From the NCBI GenBank assembly GCA_026686845.1, contig JAIVEN010000013.1:16264001-16328000 (forward strand): DNA of 64,000 nt, written 5' to 3'. The notes beneath the pieces were generated by a model. It had not been told where the DNA came from. It saw only the letters and a list, made by a program, of their open reading frames with translations, and ran no database searches. The stretch comes from Adenanthera pavonina (taxonomy: Eukaryota; Streptophyta; Magnoliopsida; Fabales; Fabaceae). Shown here in pieces: positions 38,089 to 49,477 of the stretch. Positions within the stretch are counted from its first letter, which is position 1. Each line of letters starts with the position of its first letter. The translations under genes were made by a program, and so were the position numbers.

Positions 38089-39753
38089 TATTAGTTAGGC
38101 TGGCTTCCCAAGAGGGGGACTGAATTGGGAAGCTTGAAAATTTTCTGCACAATGTCAAGAAAGTGAAGAAAGCAAAGTATAGAAGGTAAAACAGAGTATG
38201 AGTAAATAAACTTAAAAAATTGCAGTAAAGAGAAGAAAACTCAGATATTTATCCTGATTCAGTCTCTCCACTTAACCTACGTCCAGTCCCCAAGTCACCA
38301 CTTGAGATTTTCCACTATTCTGCAAGAATTCAGTGGGCTTCTTGCAAATGCCTTAGTACAAAGATATTGCTCTATTTCTAGAGCTTCACTCAATCACTCT
38401 ATGCACTCTTACAAAGTGCTTCCCAATCCCTTGTGATATCCCCTCACAAGAAAATTTATCTTCTAGATGAAGATAAGATTGTTTACAAGGATTAAACTCT
38501 CTTAAACAGAGTGAATATGAAAGTTAAAGTACAAAATAATGAAGTGAGAGAGTAAGAGACTTTGAGTAGATGATTTGGCAGAGTTTCAGTATGTACAATG
38601 TTAAAATCGTTACCCACAACTTCAAATGATGTTATATTTATAGATTTAGGTCTCAAATATCTGTTAGAGACAAAATCTATCCGTTGGAGAAGTTATCCAA
38701 TGGTTACTCTGAAAAACTATCCGTTAACCAACCGCATTTAATGCTTCTGACATACTGAAATTCAAATTTCGGTTGGTCAATAGACGAATTTTGAAGAAAC
38801 TGAAGGTTAACAGCTTCAACATTGAATGCTCGAAGTTCAACTGTCATGAAGTGAAATTCAAATTTTGATATTTGGAAAATGTTTCCATATTGTGACATAC
38901 GAATTTTTAAGAAGAAAGTTTTTCTGTCAAGTGTGAACAGTATTTTCAATTTGCTACAGTGCTTTTGAAATTCAAATTTTGGAACCTCAAAATTCGTCTG
39001 TCCGTAGTTGGGGTCTATAAGGCACAGTAGTTCATTTTCTTCAAAATTCGAATTTCAAAGGGCAAAGTTTGTCTGTCAGAGAGACCTCCTTTTAGACTTA
39101 CTTCAAAATTCGAATTTATAAATACTGTCATTTGTATGTCAACATATCATTATAACAGACTCACAAGCTTAATTTCTGAAATTCAAATTTTTATGTTCAA
39201 AGTTCGTCTGTCATGAGCAATTTTGAAACCTAATCTTAACTTGGTTTTAGATGAACTTTTACACAATTTCAGATGAATTTCTTTAGTTTTCATAAGTTTC
39301 ATTTTCTCTGAAATTCGAATTTTCAAAACCCAAAGTTCGTCTGTTGCTTAAAGCTCCTTTCAGACACTTATCAAAATTCAAATTTTCCCAAGTCAAAATT
39401 CATCTGTCAGAGAAGCATCTCCTCAAACTTATTCAGTTTTAATACGAAATTCGAATTTCCAAAGCCAAAGTTCGAATTTCCAAGATGATAGTTCAATATA
39501 AATCTTTCAAACTTTGTCTGTTGGTGGGTGTTTTGCAAATATTCCATGATTTAACATAGAATCAAGGTTTTCAAACATCTTTTCACCAAATCAAAGTCTT
39601 TTACTCAAATTAAAACACAACTAAACATCCTATATCTATTCTTGCACAGATTTCTCTAGAATTTCTTCACTTGAAACCTTTTGGGTACCTTTGATATCTT
39701 TATTCCAAGCTCTTGAGGGTTGGTTTGGAATCATCAAAACTCTGGATTCAACA
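38089..39753 (-). repeat. 5' LTR of E3 (1665 bp)
   Basis: Minus strand TGTTGAATCC to CTAATA (C to T in the final CA). Same length within one base as the E1 3' LTR. TATA box complement near 38637. Motif pairs with AAATTCGAATTT near 39045, 39105, 39315 and 39470. Confidence 0.93.
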
Positions 39754-41226
39754 ACGCCAACTAAACTTATTTTTAATTGGCATTTTTGGCAAAAAGGCCA
39801 ACTAAAGTGTCAATTTTAGTCAACGTTTGTATGTTAAATGCTAACTTTTCTCCTACTTCAATTAGCATTTATTTAACAAATGCTAACTAAAGCAAACTTT
39901 GGTTGGCATTTGTTGAGATAAACACCAACTTTTTTCCTTTTTTTTAATCAAAAAGAAATTGTCCTTGAACCCTATTGCCCTTTATTTATTCATTCAAACC
40001 TGGAAGAAGGAGAATGGGAGAAGATGTTTGTTACAGCTAACCACACAAGTCAATAAAGAATCAAAAATAGAAAATATATATTTTATTTTATTCAAATAAA
40101 ACAAATGAGATTTCAACAATACCATAATAGAATTCCAAATACTAAATTAATGATGAAATAATTTTTTAACAAATAAACCATCAATTGGATAAAGGGAGAT
40201 CTACAAAGAGAGGCGACATGGGAGGCAAGAATTCCGGATATATTCATCATCTTGTCATGCTTCTAAATTCGAGGGAGATAAGATTTGCAAAGAGATGAAA
40301 TTAACGATTTGCATTGGCATTCTTCAAAGATACAAGATCTACAAAGATATGAATGAGCTATACAAAAGAAGATTTGTAAAGAGGGAGATGATTTGCACGT
40401 TCTGCATGGAGGAGATGGAGATAGGAAGAGGAAAGAATATGTAGAAGAGAGAGATAGAGAAATCAACAGAGTGTGACACCAATGATGAGGTTAATGCTAA
40501 TGGAGATAATGGCGAGGCTAGTGTATGGATTAGATGATGATGATGAAAGAGGGATGTGGTTGAAGGAAGAAAGGCTAAAAGGGAGGCCAAAAAGAAAAGA
40601 CAGAGGAGGGATGATGGCAGAGAACGAACGGAAAAAGAAATGGAGTGATAAATGGAGTGTTCAGAAGAGTAAGGGAGATATACAGGTGAATGGGTGAAGG
40701 AAAAAAAGAGAAAGTAAGAGAGAGAAGATTTAGAAAGTACGTCCCAAAAAAAGTAGATTCAGAAAGTGAGGGAATGAATGAGTGATCATGTGAAGGTGAA
40801 AAAGAAAAAGTGAGAGAGAGAAGTGATAGTAAGGGAGGGATGAATAGAGTGATTAGGACCATTGATGTTTTTTATCAATGTTGGAAAATATTAATCCATG
40901 TGCTATGTTTTCTTTTAAAATAAAGATTAAAACTTGAGCCAGCATTTATATGAGAAACACTATCTAAACTCCAAATTTTAGGTGGCATTTTTTAAATAAA
41001 TGCCAACTATAGTGTGAATTTTAGTTGGCATTTCTCAAGTGAATGTTGACTAAAGTCTTTGTCTTATTTTAATTAGCGTTTTGTATAATAAACACCAATA
41101 AAAGGTTGATTTTTTATTGGCATTTCTTCAAATAAACAGCAATCAAAGTCTTCAATTTATTTTTATTGGCGTTTTTTAATAAATGTCAACTATTGAGCGC
41201 GAATAAAATCTAAATATGGCATAGTG
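39754..41226. repeat. C1 right part with TTGGCATTT / AAATGCCAACT repeats
   Basis: Many direct and inverted copies of (T)TTAGTTGGCATTT near 39760-39930 and 40930-41190, spaced 40-80 bases: typical CACTA subterminal repeats. The middle (40180-40870) is purine-rich low-complexity DNA whose open frames I do not accept as genes. Confidence 0.65.
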
Positions 41227-41340
41227 AAGCCAGCATGGGTCAATTCTATTATAGAAATGTTACCAATAGATGACCTATACTGGGGGCCAGTAAGAGATAA
41301 GTTTCTAAGAGATTGGGTAGGGAACATGCAGGAATGTGTT

Positions 41341-42478
41341 CGGGAGATTGCAATGTCGTCAAAACGGATCGGACATTAAACCGAATAAAGCACTGGTTCA
41401 ATGTTTAATGGTTCAACCGGGATCTAACTGGGGTCAGAACGGTAATAATTAAAATAATATACTTCAAATAATATATATGAAAATAAAAGAAACTTTGGCT
41501 ATTCATTTTAAGCCTAATGATAATATCAAATATAAACTAAGAAAAAAAATTAAAAACATATTTAATAATAGATATTTTAAAACTTTGTAATAATTTTGAT
41601 CTAAAATAATAACTACAATTTTCTAATATAAATTATTTCAACTAACTTTCTAATATAAATCATCTATAATTTTACTTTTACATGATGAATATAACAAATG
41701 TAATTTTAACCTTTGGTGTTTAGTTCTCTTTTTCCAACGTAACATTGAAAAGTCAAAAGGTTCATCCAAATCATCCCACTCCTTTTTTTATTTTTTTAAG
41801 CAACCTCATTTCTTTTCAATCAAAGTGTGTAGATCACGCTTGGTCACACTCCTAAGGTTTCTCTATTTCAGCACCAACACCTAACGTCTCACTTTTTTAT
41901 TTTTTTTCAGGTTTCTTCATTTGCTGCCAAAAGGATAACTATCAAAGCTTCGTCTCATCTGAAGATCCAAATCTTTCATCTTCATTCTTTCAATCTTTTT
42001 TTCAGACTTGAAGAACAAGAACTCACCCAAAAATGTTAAGTATCTTTACCCTTCTTTCTTCAGTCTTCTTCATTCTTCCAGTCTTCTTTCATCTTCATTT
42101 GTCTTTTGTCTTGTTCTTCCCTCATCTTTAGATTGTTAGATCTTTTTCTTCTTCACCTTTGCTTTTTTCCTTCTTTCTTCCTCCTTTCTTCTTCTTCTTC
42201 TTTGTGACTTGGATGCTTTTGTTTTTTCTAGCCAATTGTATTTTGTTTGCCAATTCTTAATCTTTAACAAGGCGGCGGCGAAAGCTTGAACCAATTGCTA
42301 CTCATGAACCAGCCCGATTTTTCAGTTCTGTCCAGTTTAATACCGATTCATCCAATTTTTCACCAGTTCACTTTTTCCCCAGTTTCCATGTTTGTCTAGA
42401 CCGGACCTGGTATCGGTTCCTAGTTGAACCGGTTGAACTGGCCAGTCCGGTCCAGTTATGATAACCACGGGAGATTGC
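41341..42478. mobile_element. Small TIR element with 11-bp direct repeats, probably MULE-like
   Basis: CGGGAGATTGC at 41341-41351 and 42468-42478. Ends are weakly inverted: ATGTCGTCAAAACGGATCGGA against complement TTATCATAACTGGACCGGA. Contains ACCGGT/CCGGTT-rich ends and a CT-rich centre; no transposase. A 9-11 base duplication suits Mutator-like elements; hAT would give 8. Confidence 0.65.
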
Positions 42479-44113
42479 CTATAGAGAAAGGTTGAAACTA
42501 GAATGGAAAGCCTTAGCAGAAAAGATCCCGAGGAAGCTCTTGAGGAAATAGGACAGAGTTCTAGTACTCCTTGAGGATTGACCACAAGAACGCTTATGTA
42601 AATATGTATAAATGTGAATAGTTGAACTACTAATTTTTATGTATATAAGCAGTTAGATATAACGAGTTTAGAACTATGTGAATATGTTTGAAATATGAAA
42701 ACTTATATGTACAAAGTTACTATATATGAATGAAATGTTTTGTTTTGCATATTCTTATTGCAATTTCTTTATATTTATGAATTGAATTATCTATATAGTT
42801 AAAGATGATTCTAACAAGACAACAGACCCAAATAGTAGTTCTTGAGCAAGAACTTAGGGAAGAGCCTCGAGTTGATTCGCTACAAGTCATAATGCAAAGA
42901 TTGGATCAACAACAGTGAACTATTGAGCAATTGTAGCAGATTATATATGCACAAAGACAAGAACAAGAAGCTAGAATTAATCAACCTCCAGTACAATAGC
43001 CAATGCCATAGGCTGCTCTAAGTTGAGCAAGCAGCTCGAGTAGTTCTTGATGAGTAGAACATGATAGCAAATTTTAGGAAGCATTAGCCTCCTTCATTTG
43101 ATGGCAGGTTTGATGTGCAAGCTGCGGATTATTGGGTGCTTAGCCTGGAGAAAATTTTTAGATTGATGAGATGCAATTTTGAAATGAAAGCATTGTTAGC
43201 CATGTACATTCTCAAAAAAGAAGCCAATAGATGGTGGCGTCACACAAAATTGATCATACAGGCAAAAAATATTCCTTTGACATGGGAGAACTTTTCAGAA
43301 CAGCTCTACAGCCACTAGTAGAAAAAAGCCTTTCTAGAATAGTTAAAATAGACTTTCTAAAATGGTTGTTATATAGATGTAAAAAAGGGGGGTCATAGAA
43401 AGTATGATTTTCTAGAATGGTTGTAAGAACAGTTGTAAAACCATTCTAGAAAATCCTTTTTAGGATGGTTGTGGCACACAATAGTCCTGGAAAGTCTACT
43501 TTCAAGGACTATTGTGCACACACAACAATCCTGGATAGTTCACTTTTCGGGACTGTTATAAACAAGAACCGTTCTAGAAAGTTAGATTTTTTTTTACAAA
43601 AAAAAATTGCAGTCATATATATTCAACTATACTAAATCCACTAACAAGAAAAAACATATACAAGACACGTCAATTTTATTAATATAAAAAATAGCAATAC
43701 AACCACTAATCCATATACAACAAATTAGAAATATAATCAATCTAATATAGGTATAGTTTATTTGAACATATATAAATATATTGCCGTAATAACTTTTCAA
43801 TATCTATTCCCTCCATCTATATCAAGTAAAAACATGAAGTTCTCTTTCACTATCTTTAAAGCAACATGCCCCAATCAGTTTCAGTCCATTAAGTTTTTGC
43901 TCCACTAAATGATGTCTTTTTTTTCACATTTAAATATGCAGCAAGAGTTTAGGTGCTACAGAGACAAAAAAAAAAGCAATAATGTAATTAAAAATCTACA
44001 AAGCTTTTGCAAACATTGATAGATGAAGTTAACCTCTCATCATTACAAGTAATGGTTTTTCAATAAAAACAGTATTACTCTAAGTTTAGTAGTTTACATA
44101 AAAGATACTATAC

Positions 44114-44230
44114 CTTGAAAGCAGTGCTGTAGGTAGCGAAGGAATATGACTGGATTCTAGCTGCAAGTCCATGTGCTAATAGGTCATACGACTCAATTGT
44201 ATCTCTTTCATAAGCAAAAGTCCATATTCT
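44114..44230 (-). pseudogene. Captured exon, unidentified host gene (39 codons)
   Basis: Exactly 117 bases between an AG acceptor and a GT donor on the minus strand, open in one frame: begins RIWTFAYERD, contains ESYDLLAHGLAARIQ and ends TYSTAFK. Clean exon-like boundaries and ordinary amino-acid composition contrast with the surrounding AT-rich DNA. I do not recognise the gene. Confidence 0.6.
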
Positions 44231-44820
44231 CTAATTTCCTTGAGAAAGAAGATCAACAATAAAATAATAAGTCAAATTATTATTAGAGCCAAGCATATGA
44301 ATTGATAGATGAAGATCTTTCCTTCTCAAGGTGTAGCAAATAAGTATGAAGGGGATACTCATTACTCAAACATGCAAGACTCACACTTGAAAACTAGATG
44401 GAAAAATATATAATAGATATGGAAATAGCTATTCGTTTCTTACTTCCATGCTTTATGACATACATGATAATTATTCCAAATTGTCTCCAACAAAAGAGGC
44501 ATCATCTTTCTTTTACTTTTTGCTTTTTCTTAGGAGCCATCACTTGAAAAATGCACCAACCCATGATCAAACAACTTGAAGCCATAAAAATAATCTAAAA
44601 ATAGAAGTCTAGCAATTTGGGCGATAAGAATATAATAAAGCTTGGAAGTCTACAACTATCCAACTTAACATGAAGAAAATGGTCTAGTTTAACCAAATTG
44701 ATAATCATTGCGCATAAATGGTAACATTTTTCAAAATCTAATGAAGAGGAAACTTGATTGTTTAACTTTTTTAATGATTATCAAACAAGAATAATCTTCT
44801 GTATTTTGACAAATTTCCAC

Positions 44821-44907
44821 CTGAGCTAACAACCAACCCATTAATGTAAAGATCCCAACAAATTTTTCCTTCCACAACAACCAGTGACAAGCAGTCAATT
44901 CCAGCAC
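44821..44907 (-). pseudogene. Captured exon resembling exosome subunit RRP42
   Basis: 87 bases between CTCAG acceptor and AG/GT donor. The frame reads AGIDCLSLVVVEGKICW then DLYINGLVVSS. This matches, as I remember the family, the conserved segment of the exosome core subunit RRP42 (RNase PH family, RNA processing). Only this exon is recognised; the usual next exon is not seen. Could also be a near relative of that family. Confidence 0.65.
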
Positions 44908-45847
44908 CTGAGAAAATAGTCAAGAGGTCAAGAGCTAGAATTGTCAATTTCAATAGAAGGAAATAACAAAGAAGGGAAAGCATGTGGAAAAATGAAGATA
45001 AACCTACCCTACTTTTACCAACCCAAGAAACAACACTGAAGAGTGACTAGTAGTTTTGTTGACAATTACTTACCTCCTCTACCCTGTATTGAAGTACAAA
45101 TAGATAAACATGTATAAGAGTTAAATCTACATATTCTATTTATGTATTGACATAGTTGTTTGATAGAAAAGTCATAAAAATTCTAGCAACAAAGACTCTA
45201 AGAAGACATTTGGCAAGTTAAGGCCTTAAGCTAACATGAAAATACAATTTTACCAAAATAATAGGCATGTAGAAAATCCCAGCCCATATCTTATAAGGTA
45301 ATGATAGTATTCACACATGCATGCATATATAGAGTTGAAGACAGTTTAAAGTTCACATGACATGGAAACAAACTCCAATCCATGATGGTTGGGTAATAGT
45401 GATTGAAGACATAATGTAGAGATCCAAAATCAACAAAAATTTGAATAAGGGACCAAGAAGGAACTTTGAGATAATATTAAGTCCAATTCAAAATCCTTCC
45501 CATTGCTGTCAAAATATTAATGATGTAAATCCAATTTAAGTCGACTAAAAAGAGCTTTGAGAATTCCTTTAAATCCCACATAGTTAATATCATAAATAGA
45601 GTAAAGAGAGTAATGTATATTTATGATATTTGAACTAATATAATCAAGCCTATATAGACGGCATAACTCTGTTCTGCATGATTATAATGACTATCTATCA
45701 TTCACAAGTATATTAAACAATACATACTAAAATTCTTGAAAAGTCTTGTGAAGCATAAAGAGATTATATAAAGATGAAACAACTACCTTAAGTAGTTGCA
45801 GACTTCATTTTGTTGATGATGTTCAGATCTCTACAAGATACAACAAC

Positions 45848-45917
45848 CTATGCATGAGACTTTAGTTTGATTATTGCTCTCTCAAACTCATGTCGAAATT
45901 CCAAGGCAAGCATGTGC
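45848..45917 (-). pseudogene. Possible captured exon, unidentified
   Basis: 70 bases between CACATAG and an AG/GT site on the minus strand, frame reading HMLALEFRHEFERAIIKLK. Weaker than the other pieces: no family recognised, and the frame ends in TAG at the donor. Confidence 0.35.
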
Positions 45918-46030
45918 CTATGTGCAAAAAGATTATGTACATGGAAACATTAATTGAAAATCCTCCAACATAGTCACATCTTTCATAAACATCATTTAAA
46001 AGTACAATGCTAATCAATTAATGTTCTTAC

Positions 46031-46690
46031 TTCAGGAAGTAGGGCTAGTCCTTCAAAATTAGCATCCACATATTTGATCAAGTCAAGATTTTCTCCAAAA
46101 ATATTCCCATCATATTCCAGCAATGGCACCTACAACAAAAACAAACATAAGCAAATCAAATAGATAGTTTCGTATGCAAAGTTCAGATAGAGGTTCATAT
46201 TGGATGATCTTTTAATTTTTCTTAGTTAATTAATAGGCAGACTTTCTCTTTATTCTAGGTAGGCTTGTCCATAATGTCAATAGCAACCAACTTGATCCTG
46301 TCTTGCAGTCCCTGATTGATGTTCAAAAACATGAAATGGGTTATCATGCAGGAAACAAATATAGCTTATATGATAAAAATGACAGATTTTGTTATTAAAA
46401 AAAAATAGATTTTCAAGAAGAGATAGAATCAACCTTAAAGGTCCTAGTAAGTCATACGCGTTGTGCAAGTGGACATCCATGATTCAAGCACAACCTAGTC
46501 AAAGGAAAACCCAACATATATAAGATATTATTACTAAGTATACATATATAATATATATAGGCATGTGATGTTGTGAGCTTAATGAGAAACAAGAATGGAG
46601 AAATATTAATTAATGAACCTAGTAGTTCCATTGAAAACAAGAGGTGGGTCGGAGGAGGAAGATAGAGTGGGAGGGAGAACTTGCACAAAT
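46031..46690 (-). pseudogene. Captured lambda glutathione S-transferase, four exons with introns
   Basis: Read right to left. Exon 1 (46619-46690): VQVLPPTLSSSSDPPLVFNG. Exon 2 (46434-46494): the Cys-containing active-site motif CPLAQRV, with TGA where Trp is expected. Exon 3 (46222-46310): GLQDRIKLVAIDIMDKP, then TAG for Trp and a decayed end. Exon 4 (46031-46129): VPLLEYDGNIFGENLDLIKY and FEGLALLPE. Order, spacing and splice sites follow a plant lambda-class GST (thiol-transferase type, cytosol or plastid). The C-terminal half is missing. Both stops are TGG to TGA/TAG changes, so the copy is dead. Confidence 0.85.
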
Positions 46691-48383
46691 TTGAATACTA
46701 CCTAGAGATAACAAAGTCACGTCAGAGAAGAGATATTTAATTTATATTTCAGACAATGAAAACTAAATTGTGAATATGATATTGGAAGTTTCTTATGAGG
46801 TTTCCATTGATGTGGTTCTCCAATAAAGCTTAGTGATAAAGCACAAAGAAAGAAGATTATCTAGAACATAAAGCGAACACAAGGAAGGATAAAATAAATA
46901 AATTGGTACTTGAGAGAAGAGATTTGAAGAAAACTCTAGAGTTCTATAAAAGCTTAAGCTAGCATGGATGAGGGAGAGTACAGTGACGATGCCAAAATTG
47001 GAAAGAGAACTTGATTCAAATTTCATCAAAGGTAAACCCAAATCAAATTACATTAACCATAGAGGAGAAAACCTAACAGCCAGCCAAGTGAAAGTGGGGT
47101 AGAGGTAGATCAACAATGAAACTTACTAAGAAAGCGGTAGAAAGCACTATGTGGTGGAACTGAGATGATGTCGAAACTGGTAAGGGTACAGAGTGTCGAT
47201 GAGAGAGACACTGAAAATGGGTTTGCTGGAACTGGAAAGAGATGAAAGACTCACCTATCGGTGAAGAGAGTGCCGACAATTAAGAGGAAAGAATGCTAAC
47301 GGGAATGATATTGAAAATGGGTTTGCGATAAGGGAGGACAAAAGTTTTCAGTTTGCCTCGATGGAAGGCAAAAATTTTCAGTTTTCCGTGAGAGTAGTAG
47401 TGACAGACAAGTTGAAATTCTCTGTGTTAATGGAGAAAAAAGTTAATTTTCTGTAATTTAAAAACTTTTCTAGAACGCGGCAATAAGCCACCATTCTGCA
47501 AAACTTTAAAGAAAATTTTAAAAATAATTTTTTTATAAATTGAAAACCTTTTTTAGAACGATGGAATAAGCCATTGTTGTATAAAACTAAAATTTAGAAT
47601 GGTGACTTATGCCACTGTTTTAGAAAACTCATTTTTTACTATCTTATTTATAAAAGTGCCACCGGTTACATTTTTTAAAACGGGCTTTTTACTAACTGTT
47701 TTAAAACTTAGTCTTAAATAGCTTTTTTTCCACTAGTGGACAAATATTTTCCATGTTCAGTACAGGATGAGAAAGAGGCTGAGTTTATCATGTTAAGGCA
47801 AGCAGAAGATCAGTCCATAAATGAGTATGCGGCAATGCTCATCCAGTTGGCTAGGTACTTTACTTACCTCCAGCAACATGATGATGAAAGATGAAAAACT
47901 AAGAAACTAGAGAGAGGACTGAAGTCAGGCATTTGAGAATGAGTAGCTCTGATATAGCTCAGAACTTTTAATCTGTTAGTCGATGTGAGCAAATTCACAG
48001 AGAATAGTTTGAATCATAAGTTTTTGACATCTGCGCCATCAGCTAATGCCAAGAAAACTACAAATTGTACTACTCAAGGAGAAAGTAGCCAGAAAAGAAA
48101 GAAGCCTTGTGGTGGTAATAACAGAAAGCCAAAGAAAGGAGGTAGGCAAGGAGGACCGAATGCACATAGAAATGCTTAAATACTAATATACAAATAGTAT
48201 GGGAGGACTCATGGAGGAAAAGTTTACTATGCTGGTCAAAATGTATGCTTCAAATGCGGAAAAGCTGGACATTATACACAAGAATACACGATAGAGGTAT
48301 ATAACCCCAAACCACAAGCACAAGGGAGAGTTTTTGCTTTCACTCAGCAAGAGGCTTGTAAGTCGCCTAATTTAATCGAATGT

Positions 48384-49477
48384 ATGATTAAGATTAATGA
48401 TTATCTTGTTAAAACATTATTTGATTCATGTGCTAGCCATTCGTTTATGTCCTATGACTGTGCTAAGAGGCTAGCTCTGGGAGTCACTATATTGCCATAT
48501 GATTTGTATGTGTCTACCCCTACAGGAAACAAAGCTATGATCTGTTATATGTGTCTCAATTGTGTGGTCTAGTATAAGCATTGTTGTCTGACCATAGATT
48601 TAATTTGCTTGTCTTTCCTTGATATTGATGTTACCATTGAAATGAACTAGTTGTCCACCAATAATGTTCTCCTTGACTGTAGAAATAGAACCCTAATCCT
48701 GCCCGATCCTCAAAATGTCTTGTGTATTGAGACTAAACTTAATTTTCTAATGACCACTCAAGCTAAAAGATGCTTAGAGAAAAGATATCAGGGCTATCTA
48801 GTTTTCTTTTTTGCAAGTGTTGAAGTGGAAGAGGGTATTGAGAAAATCTTAGTGGTAAAAGAATTTCCATAAGTGTTTCTAAAAGATATTAATGGTTTAC
48901 CTTGTGAAAGAAAGGTTAGGTTTGCTATTAACTTAGTGCCAAGAACAGCCCCTATTTAAAAGGCATCATATAGGATGGCACCTAATGAGAGGTCTAAGTT
49001 AAAGAAGCAGATTGAGAAACTACTCAAGAAGGGATTTATTAGACTAAGTGTTTCTCCCTGAGGTACTTTAGTGTTATTTGTAAGAAAGAAAGACTGGAAC
49101 CTTAGACTCTGTATTGATTATTGTGAGTTAAATAAAGTTACAATATTGCCCATAATAGATTATTTATTTGACCAGTTGGTCAAGGCATATGTGTTTTCTA
49201 AAATTGATTTAAGATCTAGGTACCATTAGCTTCGGGTCAAGGCAGAGGATGTTCCTAAGGTTGCTTTTCAAACTAGATATGGGCATTATGAATTTCTTAT
49301 TATGCCATTTGGTCTAACAAATGCCACCATGATTTTCATGGAGTACATGAATTAGATTTTCAAGCCATATTTAGACAGATTTGTTGTAGTCTTTATAGAT
49401 GATATTTTAATACAGTCTAAATCTTTGGTAGAGCACGAAGTGCATTTAGAATTGTCCTAACTTTATTGAAAGAAAAG
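48384..49477 (+). pseudogene. pol: Gypsy protease and reverse transcriptase, first copy (G1)
   Basis: Protease with LFDSCASHSF (48418), the usual DSG now DSC. Reverse transcriptase from about 48840: EFPEVF-like start, YRMAPNERSKLKKQIEKLL, FIRLSVSP, LCIDYCELNKV, VFSKIDLRSRYH-stop-LRVKAEDVP, FQTRYGHYEFLIMPFGLTNA and FIDDILIQS (active-site D-D). Breaks off in HEVHLE... at about 49477, where LTR-like sequence begins. Stops near 48568, 48868, 48958, 49060, 49228 and 49354 are largely CAG/TGG-type. Chromovirus type. Confidence 0.85.

Larger units (their letters stand above)
32345..39753 (-). mobile_element. Copia element E3, minus strand, 3' end lost
   Basis: Reading leftwards from 39753: 5' LTR, primer site, gag, pol, and the motif array up to about 32345, where it stops inside the array. 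The third ORF, polypurine tract and 3' LTR are absent, so no target duplication can be checked. Lies within the CACTA-like C1. Its gag and pol are the least broken of the three copies. Confidence 0.88.
32233..41229 (+). mobile_element. CACTA-like element C1, target duplication AAG
   Basis: Ends: left TACTACCATAAAAATGAG (32236), right complement CACTATGCCATA (41226), both followed inwards by ATAGTTGACAT. AAG flanks both sides (32233-32235, 41227-41229); a 3-bp duplication is the CACTA rule. Most of its length is the nested copia element E3. No transposase is seen, so it is nonautonomous. Orientation is arbitrary. Confidence 0.78.
31478..42551 (+). pseudogene. G1 ORF between primer site and gag, cut by two transposons
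   Basis: Three pieces: 31478-32235, 41230-41351 and 42479-42551. Removing the CACTA-like element and its AAG duplicate, and the 1.1-kb element with one 11-bp repeat, gives an uninterrupted frame of roughly 80 codons across both junctions, with RYYWERKEQHYY before the first, LYWGPVRDKFLRDW before the second, and AEKIPRKLLRK before TAG 42549. The first piece also has stops and shifts, from about 31510 on. Rich in Trp, Arg and Lys; no family recognised. An ORF before gag is known in Tat/Ogre elements but is not typical of chromoviruses. It could be an element-specific gene or captured host sequence. Confidence 0.6.
43313..47740 (-). mobile_element. CACTA transposon C3 carrying host exons (Pack-CACTA)
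   Basis: Terminal inverted repeats CACTAGTAGAAAAAAGC (43313) and complement CACTAGTGGAAAAAAAGC (47740). Subterminal repeats of TTCTAGAATGGTT type fill 43320-43600 and 47450-47720. No transposase. Minus-strand exon-like pieces of at least two host genes lie between. Flanking AGC / GAC is a poor 3-bp match, but the gag reading around it supports a 3-base duplication. Strand given is that of the exons. Confidence 0.88.
42805..48290 (+). pseudogene. gag: Gypsy G1 gag, split by a CACTA element
   Basis: Starts ATG 42805 (MILTRQQTQ). First part to 43312 carries the retrotransposon gag core (DVQAADYWVLSLEKIF, KKEANRWWR, TWENFSEQLY). It resumes at 47741 with DKYFPCSVQDEKEAEF and INEYAAMLIQLARYF, then a basic stretch and a zinc knuckle CFKCGKAGHYTQEY (48246-48287) whose last Cys is Tyr. 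Stops near 42918, 42999, 47892, 47937 and 48178. The CACTA insertion leaves the gag frame in register with about one extra codon, as a 3-bp duplication would. Confidence 0.85.

Noticed and set aside
40263..40862. Open frames on both strands in the purine-rich block
   Set aside because: Low-complexity GA/CT sequence keeps frames open by composition; no family resemblance.
44771..44983. 70-codon gene on the minus strand
   Set aside because: Only 44821-44907 is conserved; the rest is intron read-through around a captured exon.
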